Shown here one piece after another: positions 35,481 to 49,335 of a stretch of 64,000 nucleotides of DNA (position 1 is its first letter; each line of letters begins with the position of its first letter). Where the stretch lies: NCBI RefSeq assembly GCF_051014685.1, contig NC_135052.1, positions 5,547,105 through 5,611,104 on the forward strand, in the 5' to 3' direction. The notes beneath the pieces were generated by a model. The model made no database searches. It worked only from the letters and a program-made list of their open reading frames with translations, and was not told where the DNA came from. The stretch comes from Ptiloglossa arizonensis (taxonomy: Eukaryota > Arthropoda > Insecta > Hymenoptera > Colletidae). The position numbers were made by a program, and so were the translations under genes.

Positions 35481-38400
35481 CTACGAGCTACCATAAAACT
35501 ACGAACAACCCAATAACTTCTAAAATGAATAAAAGAACGTCGATTTGTCTACATATATTATTTATCGTAGCTTGGCAGTTAAACGCGGAAAATGTTTCAA
35601 ATATCCCAGCGTAATCGAATGGTTCGTAAGTTATGGTACAAACGGGGTCGAAGAGATTTTATGGCTCAAAATCCCTGATATCATATCGCGCGCAAGAGCG
35701 ATCACAGTGGCGATTTTTGTTACGAAATGAAAAGAATTCTTTCTTTAAACTTACAACGTATCCTACAATCACCGATACCCTTGGAAGTGTTTAACAAATA
35801 TCGATTTCATTCGTTCGAAATTTTCATCCCAATAAAAACTTCGCCCATCTTGGTAACACGTCTGTATTTAAACGTTAAAAACGATAAAAGTAGCGAAAGT
35901 GGAAGGTTAAATTGACGGTACACGATAACCGTTTATCGATAACTTTACGCTATTTTCGACGTCGGAATTTGGAGTTAAGAAAAAAGAGGACACTTTTGGT
36001 CAGTTCTTTTCGAATCCTTGACCACTGATCTTGCGTTTCTACCGCGCAACGATGCGTTCCGGTCTGCCAAGGATTCGTCGTGTCATCTGCTCGGTCGTTG
36101 CCCCTCGTTGGCCCCTGTCAAACTGTCTTAAGAAATCGGGAAGCTCACGAAGCGTGTAACGTAAGCCAATCGTCGAACAGAATGCAGGACGTCGACCTAA
36201 ATGTGCACGGCCGCTCCCGAATCGCCAATCCCTCGGGATCGATTAATTCATTGCGTAACGCGAGTGCGGTAAGGGCTGATTGTTCACGTCGTTAATTAAG
36301 CATGCGTGACATAACGTTCGCGTTTACCGCGTCGCGTGCAAATATTGACTGTATCGAAGTCGATACGTACATTCGCTCCAATGTAATTACTTCGCTCGAT
36401 TTAATCGGAAAATTCTCCGATTCCGCGACACGTCTGCCCCGTTGACGTATCGAATTTTACAGGCGGATATCGACAACGACGGAACGATAAATACGAAGCT
36501 AATTACAATACGAATGATTGTACAGCGACAATATCGATGCAAATAATCGAATTACGTTTATTGGTTAACGATACAAGTAACGTCATAATTCGCGAATCGA
36601 GGGAGATTCTATTGACGCAATCGATAATTATGCACCGAACGATACCATTTGACGTCGTTTTGCATTCGTCGGTTCTGAAATACACACCAGACGCGTTGCA
36701 TGTTAATTCATCGGAGAGTACATACACAATGTTCCGTACATCGATTTTTCCCAGGAACTCTCTCTGGATAAGTTTTCGAAACTCGATGCAACTTGAAAGA
36801 AACGGAAATCGATGATTAATTTCGATACGTATCAGAATCTAACACCTATATCACGGACTAGTTCCACTCGTTCCGGATGACTTCAGATTTCCCAGATACA
36901 AAGAACCGGACCTAATAACCGCTTACCGAGTTAATCGAGTATTAATCCATTCGGGAATAAATGAAAAAAGTTACGTACTTTACGATTTTCCGGTAGTTAC
37001 AAAAGCGAGTTTGCAATCTATAACGATCTTTTAACGAATTAAGCGACGATGTTTCACACATAAGGCTTCTAAACGAATGTATCGCGTAAGAACGGAAGAT
37101 TCAAAGGAGATTAATTTGTGTTAAATCTCTCGCGGTAAATATTATTTCTTTAATATTCTACGCGTAACATCGATATATCATACTTATAATATGTAATTTG
37201 TGTCGCTCGTTAAAGGGTTTGCACTTGTATAGCGACGTTTCGTACACTGCTCTCCGTATTTCTCTTGCGTGTACTTTATCCTTGAATACTTCCTTCAACC
37301 GCACACTGTTACCAGAAATGGAAATTTCTTCGTTAGCACATATCGCAAAGATCGTATTAGCTTCAAAACGATCGTTTATTACCAGACTCGAAATAAAAAA
37401 CCACAATATCCGAACGGTGCTCCCGGTAGGTAGTGGATCGAACGAAAAATTGTTCGATTAAATTCTTCTTCGCGAGATTATCTCATTTGTTTCAAGTATG
37501 TAAATAAAAAAAGAAATGTAATCAATCTCTACACGCGTGGAAAAATTCTATGGCTGGGTAAGTGTGGTTCGTGTTCGCGTTCCCCCTCCCTTGTCGTTTT
37601 CCACGTGGAACAAGGGACGACTTTCGAGGCAGAGGCTCGTCGCTCGTCGCGGACGTTTTTCTTTCCTCGCTTAATGAAGTCGGCCTGAAAATAGTGGCGG
37701 CGGCGTCGGGACGGCTTCGCTCCGGCAATGAAAGCAACACTCATGGGAACGAAGGAAGAACTCTCATCGAAGAACTATCTCGTGAACTAGATGCCGTCAG
37801 CGAATCTTGTTACAACAAGAGTGCCGCGGGATACGTAATTGAGAGACATCGCGCGAAGCTTCTCTCGATCCACTTTAAATTTTTTCGGCCCGGCCGCGTT
37901 GACTTTCTTGCGCCACTTGCCGCTCGAACAGGATACGGAGCGAGTAGTAATACGCGATACGGGTACTTGTGCCCATGGAATGCGATACCACTTTATTCCG
38001 ATTTACAAAAATCATTTTCCATCGGGGGGAGAAGCTCTTCGTATCGGTCAACGAACAAACTCGGTACGACCAGCGGTGTCGAAGAAATCGCTCGACAGCA
38101 TGGCGCCCCCGTTATCGGATTAGTGTACTGTTACGGCCGAAAACAACACCCATGGGAAACGAGTCGAACTCGTCAGTGACCATGGGGCAGAGAGACCACT
38201 CGATGCTTGGGGTCCCATTGAATGCATGCAGCACGGAACGGTCCCGGAAACGGGTCCCGTCACGCAGACCGGAAGCTGGACCTCGCCGCGACGGTGGATC
38301 GACGTTAAATCCCATCGAACGTCCTTTGTGAAACGGTCGCTGATCTTCGAGGAGAAGACATCCATTTTTTTACGAGGCCAACCATCTGACGCGCTCACCT

Positions 38401-38666
38401 CGAATAACCGAAGCCAAATTGCGCGTTGTACGAACAATTTTTTTTTTTTCAAAGATTGCACAGTTTCGAGGGTGGTGTTTCTTTTTATGGGTGGAGCGTC
38501 TCGATGATTCGAAGATCAACTTTGTTCTCGTAGGTGGAAATTACCCGGTACCGTGGGGTCATTCGTGATCCATTACTGTTTTGCACAGATAATGACGAGT
38601 ATCGTTTCTGTAAATGGTATCAATGGTTGCACAAGAAACGCATAAAATGATTTTTTAGAAAATACT
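35481..38666. other. No gene recognised
   Basis: Mixed AT and CpG-rich DNA. A 205-codon plus-strand ORF at 37562-38179 lies in a GC-rich block with competing ORFs in other frames of both strands. It lacks any motif I recognise and is probably chance. Confidence 0.35.
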
Positions 38667-38784
38667 ATTGGGTTGTTTGGGTTTTCGTGTAAATGAAACA
38701 CGATCTTTTTAGAATGTACAAATATTTTTTTCAATTATATATTCTCCATTTTGAAAAACGAAATCACTTTCCGAACGACCGATA
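38667..38784. mobile_element. Mariner-type MITE, copy 3 (shortened)
   Basis: ATTGGGTTGTTTGGGTTTTC...ATCACTTTCCGAACGACCGATA with the AAATGAAACACGATC and ATATATTCTCCATTTTGAAA interior. The left arm has lost part of the terminal repeat. Confidence 0.7.
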
Positions 38785-39884
38785 GTTACGGATACAAAAA
38801 ACAGGTAGACTATGACAATCCCTGGCGAGTGAAGAATTAACAATTGAAACAGTTGCGGGTCATTGACCGCTCAACGACACCAACTACAGGTTAACTAACG
38901 GATCGGTGAAGGTTTAGTGGATCTTTACCCAGAATTAACGACTCTCTTTTAAACAAAATCTAAGTAAACTCCAAATTTCCATCACCTCTCCACCTATGAA
39001 AAATACAATCTTTTATCCATTGTCATTATTCGTACGTTACTCGAGCGTGGTAGACTCATCGCTCTGTATATTTTCCCCTTTGAATCGCGCAAGAAAGAGG
39101 ACGTTCTCGTACATTCGACGATTGTCTTCTTTCCCTCTCCAGATTTCACGTTCGATACAGAGGAGGGAATTTCTCGAACGTGAAAGTTTGCCGAACCATC
39201 AGGGCCACCGTTTCCAATTCTTGTTTCATCTCACGTACGGTGAGTGACTTTTGGTCCCGAAGCTGCGCCCTGTATCGGGGCCCTTCGCTTCTTCCGGCTC
39301 CCAGTCCCGTAGCCTAAAATTTAAAGATCCCCGGCAACATTTATTTTCAGGTCGTAACACTCGGTTACGACGATATTCGATTTCGGCAGCGGGTGAACAG
39401 GTTCGCCTTGCAAGGTGAGATGCGTGATTTTCTCTCTCTCTCTCTCTTTCTCTTTCTTTCTCTCTCCTCTCCTGTCTTTTCATTCGCTTGGTAGTTTTCG
39501 TCCCGTGCACCGCCCGATGCCCCGGGTTCGTCTGTCCGCGTTCTATTCGCGGCGTGCGTGTGCAGGTGCACACGGTGGGCGTAGAGCTCACGGAGAGAAT
39601 CGCGCACACGACGGAAGAGGACTCACCTGTGGGAAAGTAACGCAACACCATGAGACCCTGTCGGGGCTGGACCGTCGCTGCCAAACTCCCATAGCGGGAC
39701 GCACGCATGCCGTAGCCGTGTGCTCGCTGTGTGCCCGATGCCTCTCGCTGTGTGCACGAGGATAAAGTGGCTGACCACCGTGGTTCCGTGATTTGCTCGC
39801 TGCCTTCGTTCTGCCCGAGTTCCCCACGACCGAGGCGATCCTTCGTCGCACGATTCACGTCCATGGATCGTACTGTCTGGGTAT
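38785..39884. other. No gene recognised; CT tract at about 39.43-39.47 kb
   Basis: A CT/CTTT low-complexity tract sits in a GC-rich block. The 235-codon minus-strand ORF across it (39226-39933) includes an Arg-Glu run made by the CT repeat, so I do not accept it as a gene. Confidence 0.4.
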
Positions 39885-40510
39885 TCGGAACATCGTTAAC
39901 CCCTTTAAATATCTCTCTAGAATTATTTAACAACTTATCATTTATTTTACAGTGTACGTACTCGTATGAGAAGTCAAAGTATCGTTAACCGCTTTAAATC
40001 TCTCTCTAGGGTTATTTAACACCTTATGATTTAACGTACTCGTTTGAGCATTCGAAATATCGTTAACCACTTTAAATCTCTCTCTAGAATTATTTAATAC
40101 CTTGTGATTTATTTTACAGTGTACGTACTCGTATGAGAAGTCAAAGTATCGTTGACCGCTTTAAATCTCTCTCTAGGATTATTTAACACCTTATGATTTA
40201 ACTCGTTTGATTTGATTTGAATTTTTACTCGTTTGAGCATTCGAAATATCGTTAACCCCTTTAAATCTTTCTTTAGAATTATTTGACCCCTGATGATTTA
40301 TTTTACACTGTATGTAATTGGTCTGGGCATTCGAAATATTGTTAACCCCTTTAAATATCTCTCTACGATTATTTAACCTCTTCCTCATCTTGGTATTCAA
40401 AGTATCGTTAACCCCTTTAAATTTCTCTCTAGAATTATTTACCCCCTTACGATTTATTTTACAGCAAACATACACCGGTCTATCTGGGTATTCGAATGAC
40501 CGTTAACCCA
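39885..40510. repeat. Irregular tandem array, 7 units
   Basis: The core TATCGTTAACCCCTTTAAAT followed by CTCTCTAG(A/G)ATTATTTA occurs at about 39893, 39981, 40060, 40150, 40248, 40338 and 40403. Unit length varies from 65 to 99 bp because the linker (TTATTTTACAGTGTACGTAC or ACTCGTTTGAGCATTCGAAA) is gained or lost. Confidence 0.88.
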
Positions 40511-42130
40511 ATCGAAACAAAATGGAGTGCGGTGTTTCGTACAATTTCTTCTGATATTTCCAATCCCTTCTGCGTTACGTTTCTATCCACTTATCGAGAC
40601 AGCCGATTTGTGATTCGATACCAACGTCGTTCCAAGAATTTTATCGTATCCAGTGTATCCGGTAGGTCGTCCGAAAATTTTGCAACGCGATGCGGGTATA
40701 TACTTTACGAGACGTTTTCTAAAGTAAAGCGATAAGAGACAGGTGTAATCTAAAGCTCGGCGGTCCAATAACGGTTCACAGAAAACTTTTGACGGCGTGA
40801 GGTCTTTCGATAGCGAAGCCAGTGGAGCTCTGTACAGAGAAACCTCACGGTTGCCTTAAATACTATCTCCTTTACCTCGATTATTCTCTACTCCTCTACG
40901 TCGAGTCGAAATTTTCCGCGAAAGGAATTTGGCGGCTCTAAATTTGAAGATGTATGAGGAAGGAAAACGGAAATAGGAGTGGGGAGAAGCGTTTCATCCC
41001 GGGCCTGCTAGTGGACTCGTCAGTAAGGCATCCTAGCAGGCCCTACCTTATACGCCGGGACATTAGAAGATCGGTAAGAGGTCGTATATATACCGATCGG
41101 AGCAGGTACGGGAACTTGCGGGAAACGGTTGGTGGTGAGTTTCCCTCTGGTGGCAAGCGTGGGTAGCGCCGCCACAGGAACAACAGCGTTCCTGCGAAAA
41201 TTTTGTTTGCTTCGTAATTCTAGTTAAGTACCGCGACGTGAGAATAGTCGAGACGGTGTTTCGAGTCGCAGACGGATAGACGGAATGCTCGCGCATGCGC
41301 ACCGGCGCTTTAAACGAGCGAGCCGCGAGAGTCGCCTTCGACGTGTCCTTTTCGTATTGTCGGTTATTCGTTACACGTGCTCGGGAGTTATCCGCGCGAT
41401 TGCAGCTACGACCACGCCGATCTAGCTGCCGGAGCTAATTGGATTTTCTCCGCGAGATCGCCGTGAACGAAGCCAGACCGCTTGTAACGAAGGCGGTGGA
41501 TACTTACTTCACAGGGGGCTCGTTGTTCGCGACAAAAGGCACGCGTGTTGCACGAACGGTATCGTGATATCACGCGTGGCTGAGAAACTCCGCGGATCTT
41601 TCGCGTCGCGGCGTGTTTACTCGTCGTCGCGCCAGTCGGGGTGGTTCAGATCGGCACCGAGACGCTTTTGAACACGCCGACCGCTCGAAACGGACTGTTT
41701 TTCCCGCGCTATGGGTCTTCGACCTCGGTCGATGGAACAGCGTGATCAAAATAAAATCGAAACGTTGCCGATTAAACTGCTTACCTTTTTCTTTAGGTCG
41801 CGCGACACCGTCAATTCGATGAACGACTCGAATGTTGCGTCGCAGATTGCAAAACAGAGCTGGAAGTGTACACAAAGGTGAAAATTGTTGTAAGGAACGT
41901 TACGTATATAACTGAAGAATAACTGTTCGGGAGGACGCGTACACAGCGAATGTTGAGTATATAAGGATCGATGAACCATTCGTCTCTTTTACAATTGCTT
42001 AATTGTTGTTCAGAATTGGTACATATTGTATTAGATAGTAAGCATTTTTTTTTTGCAGAAGAGATTCAATCGTGGGGTAAAGGTAAAAGAAAAGGATTAA
42101 TATGTTTATTTTAAGTAAACGTGTATACTT
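40511..42130. other. No gene recognised
   Basis: Contains a CpG-rich block (40.95-41.6 kb) that might be a promoter, but no exon with matching splice sites and motif is seen. Confidence 0.35.
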
Positions 42131-42251
42131 ACGTCATCCCATATGTAATGTCGTTTTTGACGGTGACTTTCGGTGAAAAAAATTCATACTTAATGAGATG
42201 CGATTCAAGTCTTTATACGATAAGGGACGACATTACTTATGGGATGACCTA
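42131..42251. mobile_element. Short TIR element (mariner-type MITE), 121 bp
   Basis: ACGTCATCCCATATGTAATG on the left matches the reverse complement of CGACATTACTTATGGGATGA on the right, over about 21 bp. TA flanks both ends. A related right half plus flank (GAGATGCGATTCAAGTC through CTAGCTTTATTT) recurs at 43515-43632. Confidence 0.72.
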
Positions 42252-43514
42252 ATATTGGACATTTATCTATGGCGATTTAAATCGAAATTCTAGCTTTATT
42301 TATAGGATCGAAGACTTCGGTGCATTCTCATGTAAAATCACTTTTCGAAGCTACGTGTCACTTTTTACCATGGCAACTATCGACGGAGTAACCATATTGA
42401 TTCTGCCCTTTATAAGCATCGCGTCAAGCCCCGTGGGCGTGTATTTGCGTGTGACTTTTCGAGAAAACTCCATGGAACGAAACTTCGATAAACTATAAAA
42501 CGCGAGGATTAAGCCACCCCTGTGGGGAACCCATGCGGAGGTACGGTTCGATCGAAAGGAAACGCATCAAAGTTGTTCGAAGGGTGTTCGAGGTGAAATT
42601 CGAAGGTGAAAGTCGAAGGAGTTCGAGGGTGAAATTGTTTCGCATTTACGTTCGATTTTTTAACGCGTTAATCGCCGAGTCTGTTTTCTTTTTCACACGT
42701 CAACTCGAATAACTCGAACGTTACACCATAGATTGCAACAAAGAAGCGAAAGAGTATCCGAAGTGAAAAATATTGTAAGAAACGTTACAAAAAACAATTG
42801 AAAACGGTCTAGAGGGAATAACGATGGAAATTAGACTAAGAAAATTGCAACATTTTGCAACAGTTGCGATGGAAATCATTGCTCGACGCGTCTGAATAAA
42901 CTTCGTCGAGACGACCGTTAAATTACAACATTTTCGTATCAGTCAATATCGAAGTATATTTAACTGTCGAAGTGTCGTTTATCGTGTTTATCAATACGGA
43001 TAAAAGTAATATTTATTTCAATATTGGGATATTATTTCCATATTATGGCTGACGCGATCGGAACGGAAAGTTCACCGTCGGTCATCGGTGACCGTCACGG
43101 TGGTTAACATGTTAACGGTAATTCGTTTTCATCGTGTTTTAATAACGATGTGGAAAAATTGTAGCACATAATTTGCCGCTCGCGGAGCAGATATATCTTT
43201 TCTGATTACAATTTTAGCCTCGGCTCGTGAAAGGTATCACTTTCAAAGATCCTGCTCGATACATTTCTAACAGCTGCACCTGTATTGTATGTTTTTCATC
43301 GACCTTTATACAATTGACCCTGCGACTACCTGGATATCCGTCAACAAATAGAACCGAACAGGTAGTAGATATTTCTAATTCGTGATCTTCGATCAATAAA
43401 GTTACGTACGAAAGTACTCGATTGTAATAAATGGATTAAAATACTGTAACATACCTTGTAATCATTTATTGCGTTCTACTAATGTTGCAATGGGTATGTC
43501 AATAAACGCAAATG

Positions 43515-43632
43515 AGCCGAGATGCGATTCAAGTCATTATACGATAAGAGACGATATTAGTTATGGGATGACCTAATATAATATATTGGACATTTATCTA
43601 TGGCGATTTAAATCAAAATTCTAGCTTTATTT
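43515..43632. repeat. Second copy of the 42.1-kb element right half and flank
   Basis: GAGATGCGATTCAAGTCATT...TTATGGGATGACCTAATA, then ACATTTATCTATGGCGATTT and CTAGCTTTATTT, near-identical to 42199-42302. Because the flank is shared too, this is a segmental copy rather than a simple insertion. Confidence 0.8.
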
Positions 43633-46600
43633 CACGCGGCGTGCGTGGTCCGACGAGTTATTCGACAGTTATTCTCGTGATTTGAAAAAGACACGATATT
43701 TCATTTCTCGCCGCTGATTTGTATATCCGACAATGTAACGCGCCAAAGTAACACACATTTGCTGTTACGTTACATTTCGACCATACCTGGTCTAAACGCA
43801 ACACCGTCTACGAACGTGCAAAGTTTTTTCACCCGACGAACGTTTCGCACCGTGTATCGGTAGGATTTCAAACGAGAAGGAACCTGGACGTGAGAGAAAT
43901 CAGCAAAAAACATTATCACTCTCGAGGCAGGAAATTGTTCTCGGTTGCTTCCGGAATGAAAGCAAACGCATAACTTTCCGTTCATCTTCTGCTCGAGGTA
44001 TCGTGCACCGAATAATCGAATCTAGATCGTATCTGGAGAACACCAGAGAAACGAAACAAATTTTTCCTCTTCTCACTTTTTCTTCTTTCGTCTCACTCGA
44101 ATTTCCAACCTTCGGATTTGGAAAGCGCGCGTGTTTTATTACTAGCGCGAACAGTTTCGCGATTTAACGCGGCCCGTTAAATAAACTCGAGATTATTCAC
44201 TCCCACGTGAATCATTCGTTTATCCTACGGGTAGTCGTTCGCGAGCCCTTCTCGTTCGCGAAACGACGCCCATGCGTTCGCGAGCGAGATCACGTAGGAA
44301 GCGATCCTTTCGTTTTTTTTTTTTTTGTCCTCGTCGACAGGTACAGCCGCATAAATAAAATATCGCCACCTCCGCGGACGAGGACGAAATTTCTGCGTCC
44401 AAGATAGGTCGCGGTCTCTCGTCGACTCGACTCGCGACCATCGCGTAGGTGTTTATCAAGACGCGGGAACGTTTTAACCCTGGAGCGATCCAGTCGAGTC
44501 TGACAGATCCTAGTAGACAAACGTTGATCCGTAACTAATAAAAATACACCGTCTAACGGGCTAGCTTTTATCTGTCTTCCAATTGATGCATTGTGCAGGT
44601 GTCAATGCATTGTCAGCCTTCTGCGAGTCGGTATATCATTCGTATTGAAAAGTAAAGGAACTGTGAACTCCGCTAGACTCTGATCAACGTGATCTATTTT
44701 TTTTTCTTTTTTTTTTACCACGGAATATTGGATTGATATTCGTTGCGAAATTGTTCTAAATTTATTCAGTCACGGTGAATACACTATCGTCGCGATACTT
44801 GTAAATATGCTACAAAAATTGTACACTCTTTGAACGAATACTCGACGAGGAAGCTATCGAAAGCAACTATGACGATCTGGTATAAAAATGTATATGTTAC
44901 GCTTGGTAGACCATAACATCCCACGTTACTTTATGAAACCGTAGACGATGTTAATTTTTACATCTTTTGCCTTAATTATTTCGTACTCCTTTGTATCGAG
45001 TCGGAACTTTATCACAGTTAGACCATGATTTCGTAACAAGAGTAACTTATCGGTAATACAAACAAATATACGCAGGCGTAACTTCGTGTATCACGTTGTA
45101 TCGTAAAACGAGATGTAAAAAGATTAGCATACATGCTGAATAATTTTTTTGCTTGTAATGTGTTTGCGAGATCTGTACAGCAAACGGAATATTCCAACGT
45201 ACGCAAAAAATCGTTTATAAAAACTTAATCGGGCAAACATTATCGGACCATGACGTTGTAATTTTTAGCCAGACTACTCCAAAGTTAAAGTAGTTTTCTT
45301 TCTATAGTATGTACCTAACGAGAAACTCTCTATTAGAAAAAGTATAGAAAAATACACTTTTCGATTTCTTTCTTCGAAGATTCGTACAGAACTCGTCGTT
45401 TCGTCTGCTTGTATGTCTCGTTTGAAGGATCACGCGCCACGGGCTAATGTTTTCTATATATACACGGTTAACGTCAGCTTCGATTCGTCTCCGGGCGATT
45501 CTCTACGTGGAATAACTTAATACGAAATTAAATCGTCGTGACATACGTATTTTATTACCCTACGTCGTGTTTTTCGTGCGTCCTAAAAATCACGTGTGAC
45601 GTTTATTAGCAGGTGTGAGTTGTTCTTCCGACAACATTCTAATTTACTCGCTTAGGAAGCTACCTTGACGCGTTCACGGAATTTCAATTGTCATTTAACG
45701 CGTCCTGTCGGGGTACGAATTGCCTCTCTTCCGACAATCCTTTTGCGAATAAATGTTAAACGTCAACGAACAGTTTCGATTCATCTTTTCGCACGATGAC
45801 GGGGTAACGCTGTTATCGAAACGGTTTGCGGCTCTTTTCATCGAATCGAACTAGCGAAAATTGGGTTCAACGATTCTAATACGATATAAAATCTTTTTTT
45901 TTCATTCGACGATAATATACATCGTTCGGTACGGTTCATTATACCGCGTATAAGGCCTGGAAAAGTAATTGGTTCAAGAGTCACCTCATCAACTGCGATA
46001 ATTATTCAAATGTTTCATCCTTATATTTTAAGTATTTTCCTATAACTCTTCTTTAAAAAAATTCTCACGAGTCTTTAGAGGGGATTAATATTTACCTTCG
46101 AATACATTCGTGTAATAAAGGATGAGATTACGGTTCGTTCTTTAAGAATCGTGTACTCCAATTACTTCTTCCGTGTATACATTTCTCTCGACTATTTCGA
46201 CACGTTGTTTCGTTTATTCCAATTTCGACACGCAATACAGGAATTAAAGCTCGTAAATTACGTTCCATTCAAGTAGTACCGACCGATAAAAATGGATATG
46301 TTCTTTTACACGTATTTTTATACATACAATACGATGTAGCACTACGCGACCTGGCTTCGTAATAGCGGAAATGTAGAGTTTTATGCATCTCTCAAAAATG
46401 TACGTATTAACTATCCTTCGAAAAGAAGGATGTAGTTACCAGTAGCGACAAAAACGACACGAATCACCTTCGACGTGCACCAACACGTTACACAAATATC
46501 ATCGACTTATCGATACGCTATGAATTTCTCGCGATTCGATACTTCCGTTAGAATTTTTTCATTAAAAAAAAAAAAACTGGATTTTCCTCGTGTGCACGAT

Positions 46601-49335
46601 GTCTCATCGGCTCGCATTCAAACCTGTGACGTCTCCGTTCGGTTTCGCTCCTTATGTAATCAACGTCTTTTGTGCATTCGACGATGCACCGGCCCCGTGC
46701 ACTTTATATAATATATGCACCCCAAGAGGAAAGGGAAGGGTCAACCACGAGAAAAAAGAAAATAAGAAAAGAGAAACCGACTCTCGACACGGACATCCTT
46801 GGTACACCCTCCACGCCCACGCGTCGCAGAAATGTTTTCTCTAGGTCCTTCCGTGGAGGCGCGGGGTTTTCTCCGCGTCGAAGTCGCCCCCGCGGTCGAA
46901 CAGACCGAAATTCGCTCGAACATTCACCGAGCGTTCGTCGCGTCTCGTGCGGTTCGCGAGAAGGTCGTTTTCTTTCCTACTCGACGCTCGTGGCACGGCT
47001 TACTACGGCAACGTTACTCCTCGGCTCACGCGTCCGCTTCAGTCGTAGCGTGGCGCTCGTGGTGTGCGGAACGCGGTCTGCACTCGCGATCGGGTGATTT
47101 CAACGCGCGTCGAGAACAGCGGAGAGACTCGCGGAGAGAACCGCGCGAAATTCACATAATTTCGTTACGCCCGAACGAAACGGAAGAAAAGAAAAAGAAA
47201 AAAAGAAACCGAATCGAAGCATCGAATCGCTCGGTGAAAGAAAGAAAATAATAAAAAATTCGCGTTTCATTCACGGGACGATATTCTCGTACGCGAGGTG
47301 TGACGCGGTGATTTCGATCGAATCACGAGTAATCGTAAAACTGACAGTGACATCGCGGTGCCACCGTAGGATTTACCAATCGCCCCAGTGACTGACAAGT
47401 GCGATCGGATGCTCTCAATGCCGCTTGTTCGCCAAGTGTAAACATGATTCCCGCGCATTGACGTACGCAACCGAGCCGCGAGTGCGGGGCTGCACTCTGC
47501 TGTGAATTTCGTTCAAGTGAGTACCTATTCATCGGCACGGTACAGTTATCGATGTAAATACGAATATATGGGTATATGTTTCGCGCGGTTCGCTGCTTAA
47601 TTGTGAGAGAATCGGGATACAATCGGACGTTGTTGTTGAATCGAGCCCCGGCGGTCGACGATCGTTTAAACCGACCGACTGGTTGGCTAATTATTATTAA
47701 TGGCGAGGATATACAGTTAACGGCTGTGGGAATGGTTACCTCTTTTTTACTTCGTTGCGCTTCCTCGTTGCAGGCGTTCGATGTATCGGAGCGCGTAGAC
47801 TTTTCAGCGTCGATTTTTCGTTCGTTGTGCGACGTCGAACATCCGGGGACGTCGGTTCGCGAACGTTTCAAGGATCTCGCGAGGGAAGCTTCTGGGGCCC
47901 AGCTGGGGCCCGTATTCAGATGTTTACGCGTACCGCGAAGGGCTCGACACGGTTTTCCGCGCTGAGAATCGAAACGCGTCCCTCCCGGTCCCTGCTCGTG
48001 ACGCCGCGGCGCGTTTCGAGCCGCACAACTCGGCGAGCGTGTCGCGGTTTTGCACGTCAGTTGCTCGCACTCGACTTTCCATCGTTTACTCACCGCGGGC
48101 AATCACGAAGCTGTCCGATAATTATCGTACGGCCTTCGCCACGATTATTTCTTGTTGCAACCTTGACGAGGGAAAAAGAAGACGTCTAGCCAGTCGAGCG
48201 ACGTTTCTATTTCGAGCGGACATTAGTTACGTTTACCTACGTGGTATACGAATTCGCGCTACGCGGTGGCTACGAAATAGAATCACGTACGGACGTAGAA
48301 ATTGGAACGAGAATTTCACCCGCGATCGGTGTTAACCTGTTCCCAGGTTTCTAGTCGGTAGACGTTTTTTTTTCGATGTTACGTCGAGTCGGTTGTGAAT
48401 CGCCCGACACCACGTTGTCAAATAGAGGTGACTCGTTCGTGGAAAAATTCGATGTTAACCGATCTTCGAGTCGACGAGAGTAGAAATGGCGTTAGTAGAA
48501 ATCGAGTAGACTCGAGAGTTCACCGATGAGAATTATTATCGTTTGAGCTTCAACGAAGGTCCAGATTCGTGAATTTAGATCTTTCGATCGCGATGTCTCG
48601 ATCATCGGTCAAAATGCGTCGAATGAAATACACGAATCGGTAAATATGTAAAACACACTTGCAGCTATGTCGAGGTAACGAGTACGCGTTTACGCAACGA
48701 TGTACAAAATGTGGTTAGCCGTGTGTATCGAAAAATTATACACAGTTATGTTGATAAAATATTGCCAGCGTATCTGCACATGAAATTAAGATAAGCTGAT
48801 TTTTCCTTCTGCGCATTATGTATGCACAATTTCTCTTTCCCTCGGCGAGATACGCGAGATTAAGGTTAACCGATATCGCGTGTAATGTACTCGTAATAGG
48901 ATAAGAAACACGAAGAATTCCTTCGAAGAAAGAAAAAGAGTATCGACCTATCGTAAACGATACAACGAACTGGCCGCGTGGCACTATAAATTTGAATCGA
49001 AATCGAGAGGTTAAAGTCGGAGTTGACCCTTTTGTAAGTTAATACCGTGAATAAACTATTTTCATTTCAACGTCGCGAAAATGAAATACAGTACAGGACG
49101 AAGATCCGGATCGAAATTACATCCGATTCGTAATCAAAAGAAGAAACGAATTCAGAGTTTCGCCTACCCCCGCGCGCTTAGTTACAACTCGACGCAATTT
49201 AAATTACCAGTACGCGGAATATTTTAATCGAAACGAGCCACTGATCTGTTGTTACTTACCCCATGAATTTTAGCAAGTGTACGAGATCGTAACCGTGACA
49301 AAAATAAAAAAAAAATAAAAATCTTCTCCTTTCAG
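43633..49335. other. Gene-poor stretch; possible 5' UTR exon ending at 47516
   Basis: No protein-coding exon is recognised. 46.7-48.3 kb is CpG-rich. A consensus-like donor TTCAA|GTGAGTACC at 47516/47517 could end a noncoding first exon spliced to 49336. That link is inference only; ORFs in the block show no motif. Confidence 0.3.

Noticed and set aside
37562..38179. 205-codon plus-strand ORF
   Set aside because: No recognised domain, competing ORFs in other frames, composition tied to local GC; treated as chance.
39226..39933. 235-codon minus-strand ORF with an Arg-Glu repeat
   Set aside because: The repeat peptide comes from a CT microsatellite and the rest lacks motifs.
47323..48102. 259-codon minus-strand ORF
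   Set aside because: Lies in CpG-rich sequence with equally long plus-strand ORFs; no domain recognised.
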